DNA of 64,000 nucleotides, taken from positions 39,873,665 through 39,937,664 of the forward strand of contig NC_065570.1 of NCBI RefSeq assembly GCF_937616625.2, read 5' to 3'. Position 1 is the stretch's first letter, and each line of letters starts with the position of its first letter. The notes under the pieces are model-generated. The model searched no databases and was not told the DNA's origin. It was given only the letters and a program-made list of their open reading frames with translations. Origin of the DNA: Mercurialis annua. Taxonomy: Eukaryota > Streptophyta > Magnoliopsida > Malpighiales > Euphorbiaceae. Positions 21,449 to 33,200 of the stretch are shown one piece after another. Both the position numbers and the translations under genes were made by a program.

Positions 21449-24400
21449 CTATTGATAATACTTTCTCAGATGCTCTATATTCCAATATCTGGGTATCATG
21501 GATCCGGTTATTGTCTTTAGTTTATATGCGCCCTTGCCAGTAGCTTCTTCTACAATGTAGGGGCCTTCCCAATTTGCTTGCATTTTCTTTACTCCTGCGT
21601 TTCCTCTGCCAACTTCCGCGTTTTGTAAGACCAGATCGCCTTTTTGAAATTCTCTCGAATTCATTCTCTTGTTATGGTATCTTGCAGCTTGCTTCTTGTA
21701 TGTAGCGGCTCGGACCACCGCTTCATCCCTCCTTTCCTCTAGTAGGTCTAGACACAGCCTTGTTCTAGCCTCGTTGGTTTCTTCTTCCAGATAGTTCACC
21801 CTGATACTGGGTATGCCAATTTCTACCGGAATTACCGCTTTGGTACCGTAGGCGAGTCTGAAGGGTGTCTCGCCAGTTCCTTTTCTAGGAGTTGTTCTGT
21901 ATGCCCACAGAACGCTGTATAGTTCTTCTGCCCAGTTTTCCTTATACTGAGAAAGCCTCTTCTTTATTCCTTGTGCTATGGTTCGGTTGGTGACTTCCGT
22001 CATTCCGTTTGTTTGAGGGTGCGCCACCGAAGTAAATTTCAAATTGATCATTAGTCCTTTGCAGAATGCCTTGAACCGTTTGCAGTTGAATTGTTTGCCG
22101 TTGTCTGCTATTACAGTGTGGGGTATGCCAAATCGGCATATTACTTCGTTCTTGAAGAATTCCTCTACTCTGGCTGCAGTGATGGTTGCGACTGGCGCTA
22201 CCTCTACCCATTTTGTGAAGTGCTCTATTGCGGCGATTAGGAATTTCAATTGATGTTTTCCCGTTTCAAACGGTCCAACTATATCGATCCCCCATGTGGC
22301 GAACGGCCAAGGGCTCTCCATTGATCCTTGAGGTACTGCTGGTCTACGACTGACATTGTCGTGTCTTTGGCATTTATCACATTTCTTGACTAATGTTTTC
22401 GCATCTTCTTTGATGGTCGGCCAGCAGTATCCTTGGAGTATTATTTTTCTTGCTATGGTGATTGCTCCTTCGTGTGCTCCGCATATTCCTTCGTGGATTT
22501 CTTTTAGGATGGATTCTCTTGTCTGGGGCGAGACGCACCTAGACCATGGATGAGTTAAGGAGGTTCGGTAAAGAACTCCGTTGTGAAATGAGTAGTTGGC
22601 ATATTTTCTGATGGTGCGGATGGCTTCGATTTTGTCTGTTGGTAATTCGCCATGGTCTAGATATTTGATCAATGGGGTCATCCAGGAGTCGGCCTCTTTG
22701 ATTGCCATGACTTCTGCTTTTCTGGTGCTTGGCGATTCGAGAGTTTCTTTTAACTGCATTTTAGTGAATAGATCTCCGAGTTCTGATGCCGATTTGGCGA
22801 TGGCGTTGGCTTCGGTGTTTTCCTCTCTTGGAATTTGAATGATTTCCCATTGCCCTCCTTGTGCTTCCAGTTGTTGGAGCTGTGTCATGACTTGCCCCAG
22901 ATATTCGATCATCCTTGTTTCTTTGGCTTGATACTCTCCCTTGACCTGATTTACCACCAGCTGGGAGTCGCTATAGATCCTTAGGATTTCTGTTCTTATT
23001 TCTAATGCTAGGCCGAGGCCTGCGATTAGGGCTTCGTACTCAGCTACATTGTTGCTGGCGGTGAATTGGATGTTTACTCCATATTCGATTTTGATTTTTT
23101 CGGGTCCTCTGAGGATGGCTCCTGCTCCAGCTCCTTTTTCATTTGACGCTCCATCTACGTGAAGTTCCCATACTAAGGCTGGTTTGGACTGACCAGTCTC
23201 GGTTGGAGTTATTTCTGCTACAAAGTCTGCCAAAGCTTGCGCTTTTAGAGTCGGGCGAGGTTCGTATCTTATGTCGTGTTCGCTGAGTTGGATGGACCAG
23301 TGGACTAATCTTCCGGATGTTTCTGGTCGTTGGATCGCCTTTCGCAATGGTTGATTCGTTCTCACCACAACGTTGTGACTTTGGAAGTAGTATCTCAGCT
23401 TTTTAGCTGTGGTTAATACAGCCAGTGCCATTTTTTCGATCTCGGGGTATCTTGTCTCCGCGCCTTTCAGGACTCGGCTAATGTAGTAGATTGGCTTCAT
23501 TTCGTTGTCTTCTTCCCTCACCAGCACTGTTCCGATAGTCTCGTCTGTGGTGCTGATGTATAGATACAGCGTCTCCCCTTTCAGCGGTCTGCTGAGCAAT
23601 GGAGGGGTGACGAGGAACTTCTTTATTTCTTCAAAAGCGTTCTCGCAGTCTTTATTCCATTCATATTTTTGTGTCCCCTTGAGGGCTTTGAAGAAAGGCA
23701 AGCATCTTTTTGCTGAGCAAGACATGAATCTACCGAGTGCTGTGATTCGCCCGTTGAGTTTTTGAACTTCGTTTATATTTCTTGGTGCCTTCATGTCCAT
23801 AATTGCTTTGATCTTCTCGGGGTTCGCCTCTATTCCTCTTTGAGATATCATAAATCCCAGGAATTTCCCGCCTTGTACGCCGAACGTGCATTTGTCAGGG
23901 TTCAGCTTCATTCCGAATTTATTCAGTATGTTGAATGTTTCTTCCAGATCTTTTGCATGGGTTTCCTCGTTCTCGCTTTTGATGATTAGATCGTCTACAT
24001 ACACCTGGACTCGTTTTCCTATCTCGTCTTTGAACATGAAATTCATAAGCCTTTGGTATGTTGCTCCGGCGTTTTTCAAACCGAAGGGCATCGCCGTGTA
24101 GCAGTAGGTTCCTCCCTCCGTGATGAATGAAGTTTTTTCCTGGTCTTGCTCCTTCATCTGGATTTGGTGGTAGCCTTGAGCTGCGTCGGCTAGGCTATAC
24201 ATCGCGTGTCCAGCAGTAGAGTCCACGAGTTGATCGATGTCTGGGAGAGGGTAGCTATCTTTAGGACACGCTTTGTTCAGATCGGTGTAATCTACACACA
24301 TTCTATTTTCTCCGTTAGCTTTCTTTACGATAACTACGTTAGCTACCCACTCGGGATAGTGGACTTCTCGTATGAATCCCGCTTTCTCCAATTTTTCTAC

Positions 24401-24712
24401 TTCTTCAGCGATTATTTTTTGTTTTTCTTCCGAGAACTTCCTTTTCTTTTGTTTTACGGGGTTCGCCGCTTCCGCTACATTTAGATCATGAGTAATGACC
24501 TGGGGGTCTATTCCGACAATTTCTGACGCGTTGGCGGCGAAGGTTTTGACGTTGTTTTTCAGCATGGCCGTGATTTCGTTTTCGATTTTTGGGTTCATGT
24601 TTGCGCCGAGATTTACTCTTTTCTCCTTGTCGAGTTGTAGTTTCTTTGTTTCGCCTTCGGGTGCTGTTTCTTTTTCTTCGATGTCGTGATTAAGGATTTC
24701 TTCTATCGCCAT
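21449..24712 (-). CDS. Tat-lineage pol polyprotein: RT, RNase H, second RNase H, integrase (1087 aa)
   Basis: One open frame from ATG 24712. Reverse transcriptase covers about residues 110-290: MCVDYTDLNKACPKDSYPLP, the first Asp in YSLADAAQGYHQ, and the active site YVDD at 238-241. The RT-linked RNase H follows (about 375-500, LYLYISTTDETIGTVLVREE). A second RNase H (about 535-660, ELHVDGASNEKGAGAGAIL) is the mark of the Tat group. Integrase has an H-H-C-C finger (HEGICGAHEG...CDKCQRH) and a D,D-35-E core: WGIDIVGPF, VIADNGKQF, and Glu in TNGMTEVTN exactly 35 residues after the second Asp. No break is visible in the frame. It copies element RNA into DNA and inserts it into the genome. It lies in the same frame as the protease ORF upstream but is separated from it by a TAA. 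Confidence 0.93.
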   Translation of the reverse strand: MAIEEILNHDIEEKETAPEGETKKLQLDKEKRVNLGANMNPKIENEITAMLKNNVKTFAANASEIVGIDPQVITHDLNVAEAANPVKQKKRKFSEEKQKIIAEEVEKLEKAGFIREVHYPEWVANVVIVKKANGENRMCVDYTDLNKACPKDSYPLPDIDQLVDSTAGHAMYSLADAAQGYHQIQMKEQDQEKTSFITEGGTYCYTAMPFGLKNAGATYQRLMNFMFKDEIGKRVQVYVDDLIIKSENEETHAKDLEETFNILNKFGMKLNPDKCTFGVQGGKFLGFMISQRGIEANPEKIKAIMDMKAPRNINEVQKLNGRITALGRFMSCSAKRCLPFFKALKGTQKYEWNKDCENAFEEIKKFLVTPPLLSRPLKGETLYLYISTTDETIGTVLVREEDNEMKPIYYISRVLKGAETRYPEIEKMALAVLTTAKKLRYYFQSHNVVVRTNQPLRKAIQRPETSGRLVHWSIQLSEHDIRYEPRPTLKAQALADFVAEITPTETGQSKPALVWELHVDGASNEKGAGAGAILRGPEKIKIEYGVNIQFTASNNVAEYEALIAGLGLALEIRTEILRIYSDSQLVVNQVKGEYQAKETRMIEYLGQVMTQLQQLEAQGGQWEIIQIPREENTEANAIAKSASELGDLFTKMQLKETLESPSTRKAEVMAIKEADSWMTPLIKYLDHGELPTDKIEAIRTIRKYANYSFHNGVLYRTSLTHPWSRCVSPQTRESILKEIHEGICGAHEGAITIARKIILQGYCWPTIKEDAKTLVKKCDKCQRHDNVSRRPAVPQGSMESPWPFATWGIDIVGPFETGKHQLKFLIAAIEHFTKWVEVAPVATITAARVEEFFKNEVICRFGIPHTVIADNGKQFNCKRFKAFCKGLMINLKFTSVAHPQTNGMTEVTNRTIAQGIKKRLSQYKENWAEELYSVLWAYRTTPRKGTGETPFRLAYGTKAVIPVEIGIPSIRVNYLEEETNEARTRLCLDLLEERRDEAVVRAATYKKQAARYHNKRMNSREFQKGDLVLQNAEVGRGNAGVKKMQANWEGPYIVEEATGKGAYKLKTITGSMIPRYWNIEHLRKYYQ

Positions 24713-24739
24713 TGTTTCGCCTGATTCTTCTATTGATCG

Positions 24740-25279
24740 TTAGTAGCACTTTTTTGCCTCGGCTCGGTTTCCTTGTATCTTGATAATTCCCTGTTTTGTT
24801 GGTATCTTCATGGTTAGTGCTTTTACACTCGTCACAGCGGCTGAGTCGTGGAGGAAAGGTCTCCCCAGTATCGCGTTGTACGGCAAATCGATTTCTACGA
24901 CACTAAACCGCGTAGGTAATTCCTCGCTTTTCCTTGTCCTTCCTAGCTTGACATCAAGTGTGATTGTTCCGTTGGGCTTAATTGGTGAGCCCCCAAATCC
25001 TACCACAGGTGTGGCGTTTCTTTTTAATTCTGCTAGTTCTCTTCCTACGCTTTCGTAAGCCTTTCTTGTTATTAGGTTTATTGCGCTTCCTTCATCGATC
25101 AGGATTCTCTCAACGTTCTGTTCGATGACCATGGCTACCACTAGGGCTTCGTTATGCTCTTCAGCTATTCTCCCAAAATCTTCCCCGTCAAAAGTTACTG
25201 GAAGAGGAGTTGAGAGTTCTGTTGCTTTCCGTTTTCTCTGTGACGTTTGATTTTTCAGGTTTACTCTTTCAGAAGTCAT
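24740..25279 (-). CDS. retroviral-type aspartic protease domain of the Tat element
   Basis: The frame begins at ATG 25279 (MTSERVNLKNQ); three further codons upstream begin with TTG, preceded by a TGA. The protease active site is ILIDEGSAINLI, and the second conserved block is YNAILGRPFLHD. It ends with TAA at 24740 (KKCY, then stop), and 27 bases later the pol frame starts at its own ATG in the same frame. In Tat relatives protease and RT usually lie in one polyprotein, so the TAA looks like a nonsense mutation, although translation could restart at 24712. The residues before the active site (TFDGEDFGRIAEEHNEALVV) are those normally found just after gag, which shows that gag was removed cleanly. 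Confidence 0.85.
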   Translation of the reverse strand: MTSERVNLKNQTSQRKRKATELSTPLPVTFDGEDFGRIAEEHNEALVVAMVIEQNVERILIDEGSAINLITRKAYESVGRELAELKRNATPVVGFGGSPIKPNGTITLDVKLGRTRKSEELPTRFSVVEIDLPYNAILGRPFLHDSAAVTSVKALTMKIPTKQGIIKIQGNRAEAKKCY

Positions 25280-25347
25280 CTTCTTCAATAAAATTTGTTT
25301 TTGAGTTCAGAAAAGCTCCTTCTTTTTGAAGTTTAGTTAAGCTATTT

Positions 25348-25363
25348 CCACAGACGGCGCCAA
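25348..25363 (-). other. primer-binding site of the Tat element
   Basis: TTGGCGCCGTCTGTGG on the minus strand, one base after the end of the 5' LTR. The form is common in Tat-type plant elements. I do not assign the tRNA. Confidence 0.85.
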
Positions 25364-25364
25364 T

Positions 25365-25959
25365 TGATGGAGTCTGCCTTCTGAACCGGTGAGTAAGATC
25401 TGCAAAATAAGGTAGAAGCTAACCGGACGGTGGTTGTCCGATTAACTCTCCGATGCTAAAGTCAGTTTAGAGCTTTGAGCAGCGTTTTGTGTATATGAAT
25501 GTAATTGTGATTCTAGGCATACCTCGTGCTCCTTTTATAGTAGTCGAATATACCTTGTAGAGTCGTAATAGGCAGGTGAATCCTACTTTGTAGGGATTCG
25601 GCAACATCGTAGGGATTCTCCTGATTTGCCGAGATCTACCTTAATCTGATAAGAGTCCTATTTAGGAACGTCTTCCTAAATAGTCTTATCTTCCTAAGGT
25701 AGAGTTTATCCTTCCATATATAGTGTTTGTGTCCGAATAGGACAATACTTCCATTCTTGGTCGATTATCCGAATCCCGGACCTAACGCGCTTTGGGCGGA
25801 TCATGTGAGATTCGGTCTTTATTGGCATATCACCGAATCTCAAGGGATTCGGTATCTCCTTCATATCTTAGGATCTTCAGGGGGAGTCCGGTATCACATG
25901 AGGGTGGATCTCCTGTGACTCGGCTCCATTATATTTACTGTAGGATTCGATATCCATCA
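25365..25959 (-). repeat. 5' LTR of the Tat element
   Basis: Matches 18062-18655 along its whole length with scattered single-base differences. It contains a TATA box on the minus strand (TATAAAAGG, about 25531-25539). Its outer end is about 0.56 kb from the TATA box of the AGO4-like gene; both transcription starts point away from each other. Confidence 0.93.
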
Positions 25960-26517
25960 CTAATGATGTACATATCTCTCTCTATAAAATATAAAGTCGT
26001 TTCTAAGTTTTAGAATATAGTTTAGTATTGATATTTTTATCATAAATGGAAAATTATACTAAATGATTTATGTATGGAATATGGTGAATGATTGTGATTT
26101 GAAATAGTAATTAAAGAACATGAATGATTTTGTTTATTTATAAACTTTAATTTAGATATAATTTTGTAATTATAAGTAATAAAGAAGTTAATAAATGATA
26201 ATATTAAATAAAAAGATAGTAGTAATTGTTAGAGGTTTAAATGTGTATATGATAAAACAATTTAGGAAAGTGATACGAAGAGTTTGGGTTTGAGTTGGTA
26301 AAGCAAAGCGACGTCGCTGCCACAGAAAAAGTGATCCGTCATGAGGGAGGCCCAAAAGTGTAATTTGAGGAGCATGACATAAATAATACCCTAGAAACGT
26401 ACGACATTAGCATCAGCGTTAAACCAAACAAAAACAACGGCAGAGAAGGGAGGAACAGGATAAGGAATTAAAAGGAGCGAAGCAGAAGATAGAAAAGGTA
26501 GTGGGGCTACATTCAGA

Positions 26518-27277
26518 TATAAATACATAGGAGAAGCAGTTCGATTGTATTACTGGTAGCGATAGTGAAAGTTAAAGAGGTTTGTCTCTCTCTCCCTCGT
26601 TTTCTTTCAATTAATTAGGGCTTCACTTCTTCTCTCTGCTGTAATGTATTTGAATTTTCTAGGGTTTTTCAGCTGTAATGTGGCCCTTTTCTTTAATAAT
26701 TTTTAGGTTTTCTTGTGCTTTTTTAAATTTTACTTGTTTTTTTATCTGGGTTTTATTTTCAAGTTTTGATTTTTTTGATGTTTTGATTTTTCAAACAATA
26801 TGTGTTCATGTCTTTGTTCAAAGTTTTCATCTTTCTGTCCTTGTAATACAAAAAAGTGAGTTGCATGTCTTTTTCTTTGAGTTTACACTATATTATTGAT
26901 GTTCTGTTGCGCCTCTTTGGTGCGCTTTTTGTCGCTCAATGAGTTCTTTTATTTATTATTATTCTTTTTTTCAGTGAAAACCATTTTTTAATACTCTCTC
27001 ACTTTTAGTTTTTCAATTTTTTTGTATTTAGCTAAACTTTGCTTATTTATATGGGTTTTTTTTTGCTGCAGGGTGCACTCACAGCCTTGGTTTTTTGAAG
27101 CAGTGATTTTGTAGGTATATTGAACTTATGAACACTTGTTTTCCGTTTTTGCATGCGGTTTTTACTAGTCAGATTTGTTATGTTTTACTTGCTTTTCATC
27201 TCTCTCAAGTGGGTTTTGTTCTTTTTTATGATGCCCTTCAAATAATGCCTAACTTGTTGTTTATTTATTTTTAGGCG
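26518..27277 (+). promoter_or_regulatory. promoter and spliced 5' leader of the AGO4-like gene
   Basis: A TATA box (TATAAATA, 26518-26525) is followed by a purine-rich start region. The leader appears to hold two introns. The first runs from about 26580 (GAG|GTTTGTCTC) to the acceptor TTGCTGCAG ending at 27070. A short exon 27071-27112 follows, then a second intron (GTATAT...TTTTTAG, 27113-27274), and the ATG comes three bases after the last acceptor. Long leader introns are common in plant AGO genes. The exact transcription start is not visible. Confidence 0.6.
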
Positions 27278-30200
27278 ATGGATTCATTTGATCCAGCTGG
27301 AGATGGTTCCCACGACAAAAATGGGTCACAGGAGGAGGAAGCCTTGCCACCTCCTCCACCTATTCTTCCACCAAATGTGGTTCCCTTGCAAGTAGAATCC
27401 GAACCACCAAAGAAAATGGTTGTCAGGACTCCCGTAGCTAGGCGCGGTCTTGGATCCAAAGGCCAAAAAATAACTTTGTTAACCAATCACTTTAAAGTTA
27501 ATGTTAACAAAGTTGATGATTATTTCTTCCATTATTGTGTATGTCCTTCCTTTATCTCTCAGTTCTCCACTTTCTTGTCTTGTATTATGTAACCTTTTTG
27601 TGTGAAATATACTTAATATTGTATTTGTTTGAACAGGTTTCTCTCTCTTATGAAGATGGACGCCCTGTTGAAGCTAAGGGTGTTGGAAGAAAGGTCCTTG
27701 ATCGAGTGCATGAAACTTATGAGACCGAGTTAGGGGGAAAGAAATTTGCATATGATGGAGAGAAAAGTTTATTCACTGTTGGTGCACTTCCTCGCAACAA
27801 ACTTGAGTTCACTATTGTCCTTGAGGATGTCGCTTCTAGCAGGTGGAAAATATTTATTATTCTTGGTCTATTATGTGAAGTAGATTAATTAAAAATAAGA
27901 ATAATGTTTTTTTTCTACATGACATGTTTCGCTTTGGTTATCATATATTTCCCTAATTAAGTTTCTTTCTCCATTGTTTTCCCAGAAATAATGGAAATTC
28001 AAGCCCTGATGGACATGGTAGTCCTAATGAGAGTGATCGGAAGAGAATGCGGCGTCCATATCATTCAAAAACCTTTAAAGTGGATATTAGTTACGCTGCA
28101 AAAATTCCTATGCAGGCCATTGCAAATGCGCTCCGCGGACAGGAATCTGAGAACTCCCAGGAAGCCATAAGGGTCCTGGACATTATATTGCGTCAGCATG
28201 CAGCTAAACAGTAAATGAGACTTGTTAACTGAAACTTTTATTTTGATTTTTGAGGCTCTCTCTTTAAAAGATTCTAATTTAAACCGACTACCACAGGGGC
28301 TGTCTTCTTGTGCGCCAGAATTATTTTCATAACGATCCAAAGAACTTTACAGACGTAGGAGGTGGTGTTCTGGGCTGTAGAGGCTTTCATTCCAGTTTTA
28401 GAACCACACAGGGAGGCTTGTCTCTGAATATTGGTATGCAATTATCATTACAGCTTTATGATGTGCAAGTTTTGGAGATATTAATTTTCTTATTTCCTCT
28501 GTGTTTAGATGTATCAACTACCATGATAATCCAGCCAGGTCCTGTTGTTGATTTTCTCATTCTCAACCAGGGTGTGAGAGATCCCTTTTCACTTGATTGG
28601 ACTAAGGTAACCTATCTAATGTGTATATTCTTCACTGTGTTATTGCTTTGTATTGAGTTGCAAGAGTTTATTCTGGTGCCTGTTGGCAGGCTAAAAGGAC
28701 CCTAAAAAATTTAAGGATCAAGGCGAGTCCCTCTAATCAAGAATACAAGATCACTGGTTTGAGTGAGTTGCCTTGCAAAGATCAGATGTATGCTCTCTGT
28801 TTTTACGGTTTCTCTTACCCTCAATATATGCTCCATTTCAAAAGTTGCTAGAACTTCGACTAACCATTCTTTGTGTTATAGGTTTCAATTAAAGCAGAAG
28901 GGAAGGGATGACAGCGACATGATTGAAATAACTGTTTATGATTACTTTGTAAACCACCGTAATATAGAATTGCGCTATTCTGCTGATCTGCCATGCATCA
29001 ATGTTGGAAAGCCAAAGCGGCCTACTTTTATTCCTATAGAGGTGAGAGGATCAAATATTTTATTGTGTTATATTATTGCACATTTTATGGCTTGTTCTTA
29101 TGGTGAATTGATGTTTTTGTTTTTGTGTTATCCCTTAGCTTTGTTCGTTGGTGTCCTTGCAACGTTACACTAAAGCTCTCAACACGCTTCAAAGATCTTC
29201 GTTGGTGGAGAAGTCAAGGCAAAAGCCACAAGAAAGGATGAGTACTTTATCAAATGTAGGTGTCTTATTATGCATTATCTTGATTGAATGATCTAGTATT
29301 TAGTTACTTCATTTTTGTAAATCGTTTTTTAGTTAGTTTATTTTTGTAAATCCTTTTTCGTGCAGGCTTTGAAAACCAGCAACTATGATGCTGAACCTAT
29401 GCTACGGTCATGTGGTATTTCAATCAATAGTAGTTTTGCTCAAGTTGATGGCCGTGTGTTGTCAACACCAAAGGTATGTCTTACCTTGGTTTTTTGTGTT
29501 TCGCTAGTTTATATGTTTGCGTGATACACTTGAAATGTAAATGTCCGCCTTTGATTATCAAAGTTAGCTTACTTGTTTTTGTTTCTTTCTACAGCTAAAA
29601 GTAGGCAATGGAGATGATCTTTTTCCAAGGAATGGTCGTTGGAACTTCAATAACAAGGTATTTGTTTATTTCTCTTGCATTTTAGTAATGTTCTTTTTGT
29701 TTTTTCACTTTTTTTAACTGACAATATCATGTGATTGTGTTGAAGAAACTCGTGGATCCATGTAAGATTGAGCGATGGGCTGTTGTGAACTTCTCAGCAC
29801 GTTGTGATGTGCGTAATCTCGTACGAGATCTGACAAAATGTGCAGAGATGAAAGGCATTGTAAGCTGTCTAATTGGGTATGTTAGTAGCATGCTTAATAT
29901 AGCAACTCAGCTGACTTGGTCTTTAATTCTATGTTTTTTGTAGTCTGTTGAGCCTCCTTTTGATGTATTTGAGGAGAATCAACAGTTTAGACGTGCCCCA
30001 CCAACTGTTAGGGTTGAGAAAATGTTTGAACAGATACAATCTAAACTTCCTGGATCTCCAAAGTTTCTTTTGTGTTTACTTTCTGAGAGGAAAAATTCCG
30101 ATGTATATGGTTAGTGGTTTAATTTTTGAAAATTTGTAAATAATGATTATTACTGGCTTCTTCTGGTTAGTGAAAATATGTTCAATTTTCTCCAAGGTCC

Positions 30201-33200
30201 ATGGAAGAAGAAGAATCTTTCTGATTTTGGAATTGTCACTCAGTGCATTGCTCCTCAAAGGGTCAATGACCAGTATCTAACGAATGTTCTACTGAAGATA
30301 AATGCAAAGGTGATAAATTCTATAGTTTGTTATATGTTATTATATGTATTTGTGGCAATTATTTGTTATGTGGTGTGCCTATTAATTTTGGTACCTTTAT
30401 CTTGAACCATTGCAGCTTGGCGGATTAAATTCCATGTTATCGGTAGAACACTCTCCCTCTATACCGCTTGTTTCCAAGGTTCCTACCATCATCATTGGTA
30501 TGGATGTATCACATGGCTCTCCTGGACACTCTGATGTCCCTTCAATTGCTGCGGTATTCCACTTGAACTCGCTGAAAAACACATTCTGATTTTATGCAAA
30601 TATTTTGGAATCTAAGGTATTAATTGTTGGATCATTGCTGGGATTTGCAGGTAGTCAGTTCTAGGCAATGGCCATTGATTTCTCGGTATAGGGCATGTGT
30701 GCGCACTCAGTCTCCAAAGGTTGAAATGATAGATTCTCTATACAAGCGAGTGTCTGACACGGAGGATGAAGGAATTATGAGGTTACTGATAAATAGCAGT
30801 AAAAGTTTTTTTGAAGAGATAATAGTGACTTTTTGAACTTTTGTTGAATGATTGGCGCTGTTCTTTTTCTTTCTCTGTAGGGAGCTTTTGTTGGACTTTT
30901 ATTCTAGTTCAGGGAAAAGAAAACCAGAACAAATTATCATATTCAGGTATCCTGTCCATTTAAATTTAGCATTGGATGAGTATAAATAGTGCTCTTGTCT
31001 GCTTAAGATCTTTAAGAAGCAAGGTTGAGAGATTTAATAAGAGAGGTTGTCATAAAGTTGAACAATTGGTACCTTTGCTATTTGAAAACATCTTGTTTTA
31101 TTGTGAATACACTTGTGCCGAGCCTAATTTTGTGCTTTTAACCCTTGCTACCGGAAAACATCCTGTTGCTTATGCCGCTTGTAAGCTTCATTTTCTGTTT
31201 GTTACTTCCTTTTTTGTCATTGGACCAAATTGTGGCCTTGTTCTCATTTTAATGCCAGATTCAGTGCAGGGTTAGTTTTTTTATACTTATGTGAACCTTT
31301 GTCAAATAGGGTTACTGGTGTTTCCATGCTTTGTTTTATCTGTATATTTTTCTTGCTTATTAGGAGCTGTTGGCTTCATAAAGCACGTTTCTACTGGCGT
31401 ACTTTGTGATGACCTTCCCCCACCCACTCCTCATAGCTAGGATCACACATACAGAGACAAACCCACACTTTCTAACATGTTTAGACTATACTATATTAGT
31501 TCTAATAACAGAGCAAAATTTTATTTCTTCGTATGAAATATCAGACCAAAAGGTAGTTCCTGTTAATCCTCATTTCTTTTTACTTCATATTTCAGGGATG
31601 GTGTTAGTGAATCGCAGTTCAATCAGGTTTTGAATATTGAACTAGATCAGATTATTGAGGTTAGACTCGATTCCTTTAATTAACATGGCTTTGAAGCTTC
31701 TTTTTATTTATTAAATAAATTGGTTGTCACAACTTCATGCCAATTTTTACAGGCTTGTAAGCACCTGGATGAAAAATGGAACCCCAAGTTTGCCGTGATT
31801 ATTGCACAGAAAAATCATCACACAAAATTCTTCCAGCCTGGAGCTCCTGAAAATGTCCCTCCTGGTAAACTTAATAATAATTTCATTCATACTCGTATTT
31901 GTATATCTGTTGGATAAATTTTGATATATTTGTTTTTGTAGGAACTATAATTGACAATAAAGTTTGTCATCCTCGCAACAATGATTTCTATTTGTGCGCT
32001 CATGCTGGAATGATTGTGAGTGTCAATCTAATGTCTTGCAATGTTTGAATCTGATGGCTGTTATTTTCGTTAACTGTTATGGTTACAAAGAAGACCTAGT
32101 AAATATCATCATTAAATGTTCATCAAATTCAATCAGATCAGAAGATGACATGACTTCTGTTTGAAATTATGTTACAATATGCTATGGATATAAAAGTAAT
32201 AACCTTTTAGCTTTTACCTTTCTTCATATGCTGTCATGTGGTAGGTAAGCAGGCTAGCTGTCCTTCAGTTTGAAATATTCTGTTGATTTGGTAGCTTATT
32301 GAAGGTTTTTTTTTGTTTGGTAATAATAACAATTTGACACAATAAGCAGAAGCTTTTTAGTTTATTTTCCTTTCACCATATAATTCTGGTAGTAGAATGC
32401 CATTTATTGACTTGAATGACTTAGTTATGATGTGCATGTGAAATGGTGATGCATAATTTTCTTTTTTGCATGTTATATTTTACTGAATGCCATTTATCGA
32501 CTTCAATGACTTTGAATGACTTGCACGTGAAATGGTGATGCTTAAAATTGTTTTGCCTGCTGTATTTCACTGAATTAACTAGGCTTTGTGCTATGTTGTC
32601 CATCTCACTAAAAATAATAACAATGCTGCATAGTAGTCATTTGAATCTTTTATGTTATTTGCTCCATATTTTTAATTTCATATTTTTACCTATTTGCTCA
32701 GGGAACTACAAGGCCAACTCATTATCATGTTCTATTAGATGAAATTGGTTTTTCGCCTGATGATCTTCAAGAACTTGTCCACTCTTTGTCATACGTGTGA
32801 GTAGATTTTTATGAAATAATTATGCAAATACTTTTGAGTCATTGACAATCAATTGAGTGGTGTTGTTGCTCATGTTTATAGGTATCAGAGGAGCACAACT
32901 GCCATTTCTGTAGGTAAGACAATTTTTTAAGCTGCTGCACAATTATTAAACAAGTACAGTTGCCATTAGCTTAAACACTTGCTATTGCCTTGGCCCTCTG
33001 CCACCTATTATATATAAATATAGAGAGAGAGTTTACTACTATGGATGACGGGAATGTTTGGAATCTCTTTAAATTGAATTTATTTATGAAGTGTTAGAAT
33101 CCTGTGGGAGTGATGAGAATTTTTTGCAGTTGCACCAGTATGCTATGCTCATCTAGCTGCCACTCAGATGGGACAGTTTATGAAGTTTGAGGACACATCA

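Larger units (their letters stand above)
18062..25959 (-). mobile_element. complete Tat-lineage Ty3/gypsy retrotransposon lacking gag
   Basis: The target duplication CTAAT flanks the element (18057-18061 and 25960-25964). LTRs: 3' LTR at 18062-18655 and 5' LTR at 25365-25959, 594 and 595 bp, differing at roughly 2% of positions by eye. On the minus strand the order is 5' LTR, PBS (TTGGCGCCGTCTGTGG, 25348-25363), protease, RT, RNase H, a second RNase H, integrase, an antisense gene, PPT (GCGGGGGGGCTAA, about 18656-18668), 3' LTR. The second RNase H and the antisense ORF near the 3' LTR are typical of the Tat group. The space between PBS and protease is only about 75 bases, so gag is absent. 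Confidence 0.92.

Noticed and set aside
21942..24689. Many short frames opposite the Tat pol gene
   Set aside because: Antisense or alternative-frame shadows of the 1087-aa pol frame.
30976..31275. 99-codon frame inside the 649-bp AGO4 intron
   Set aside because: It lies between verified exon borders, has no domain and no start context.
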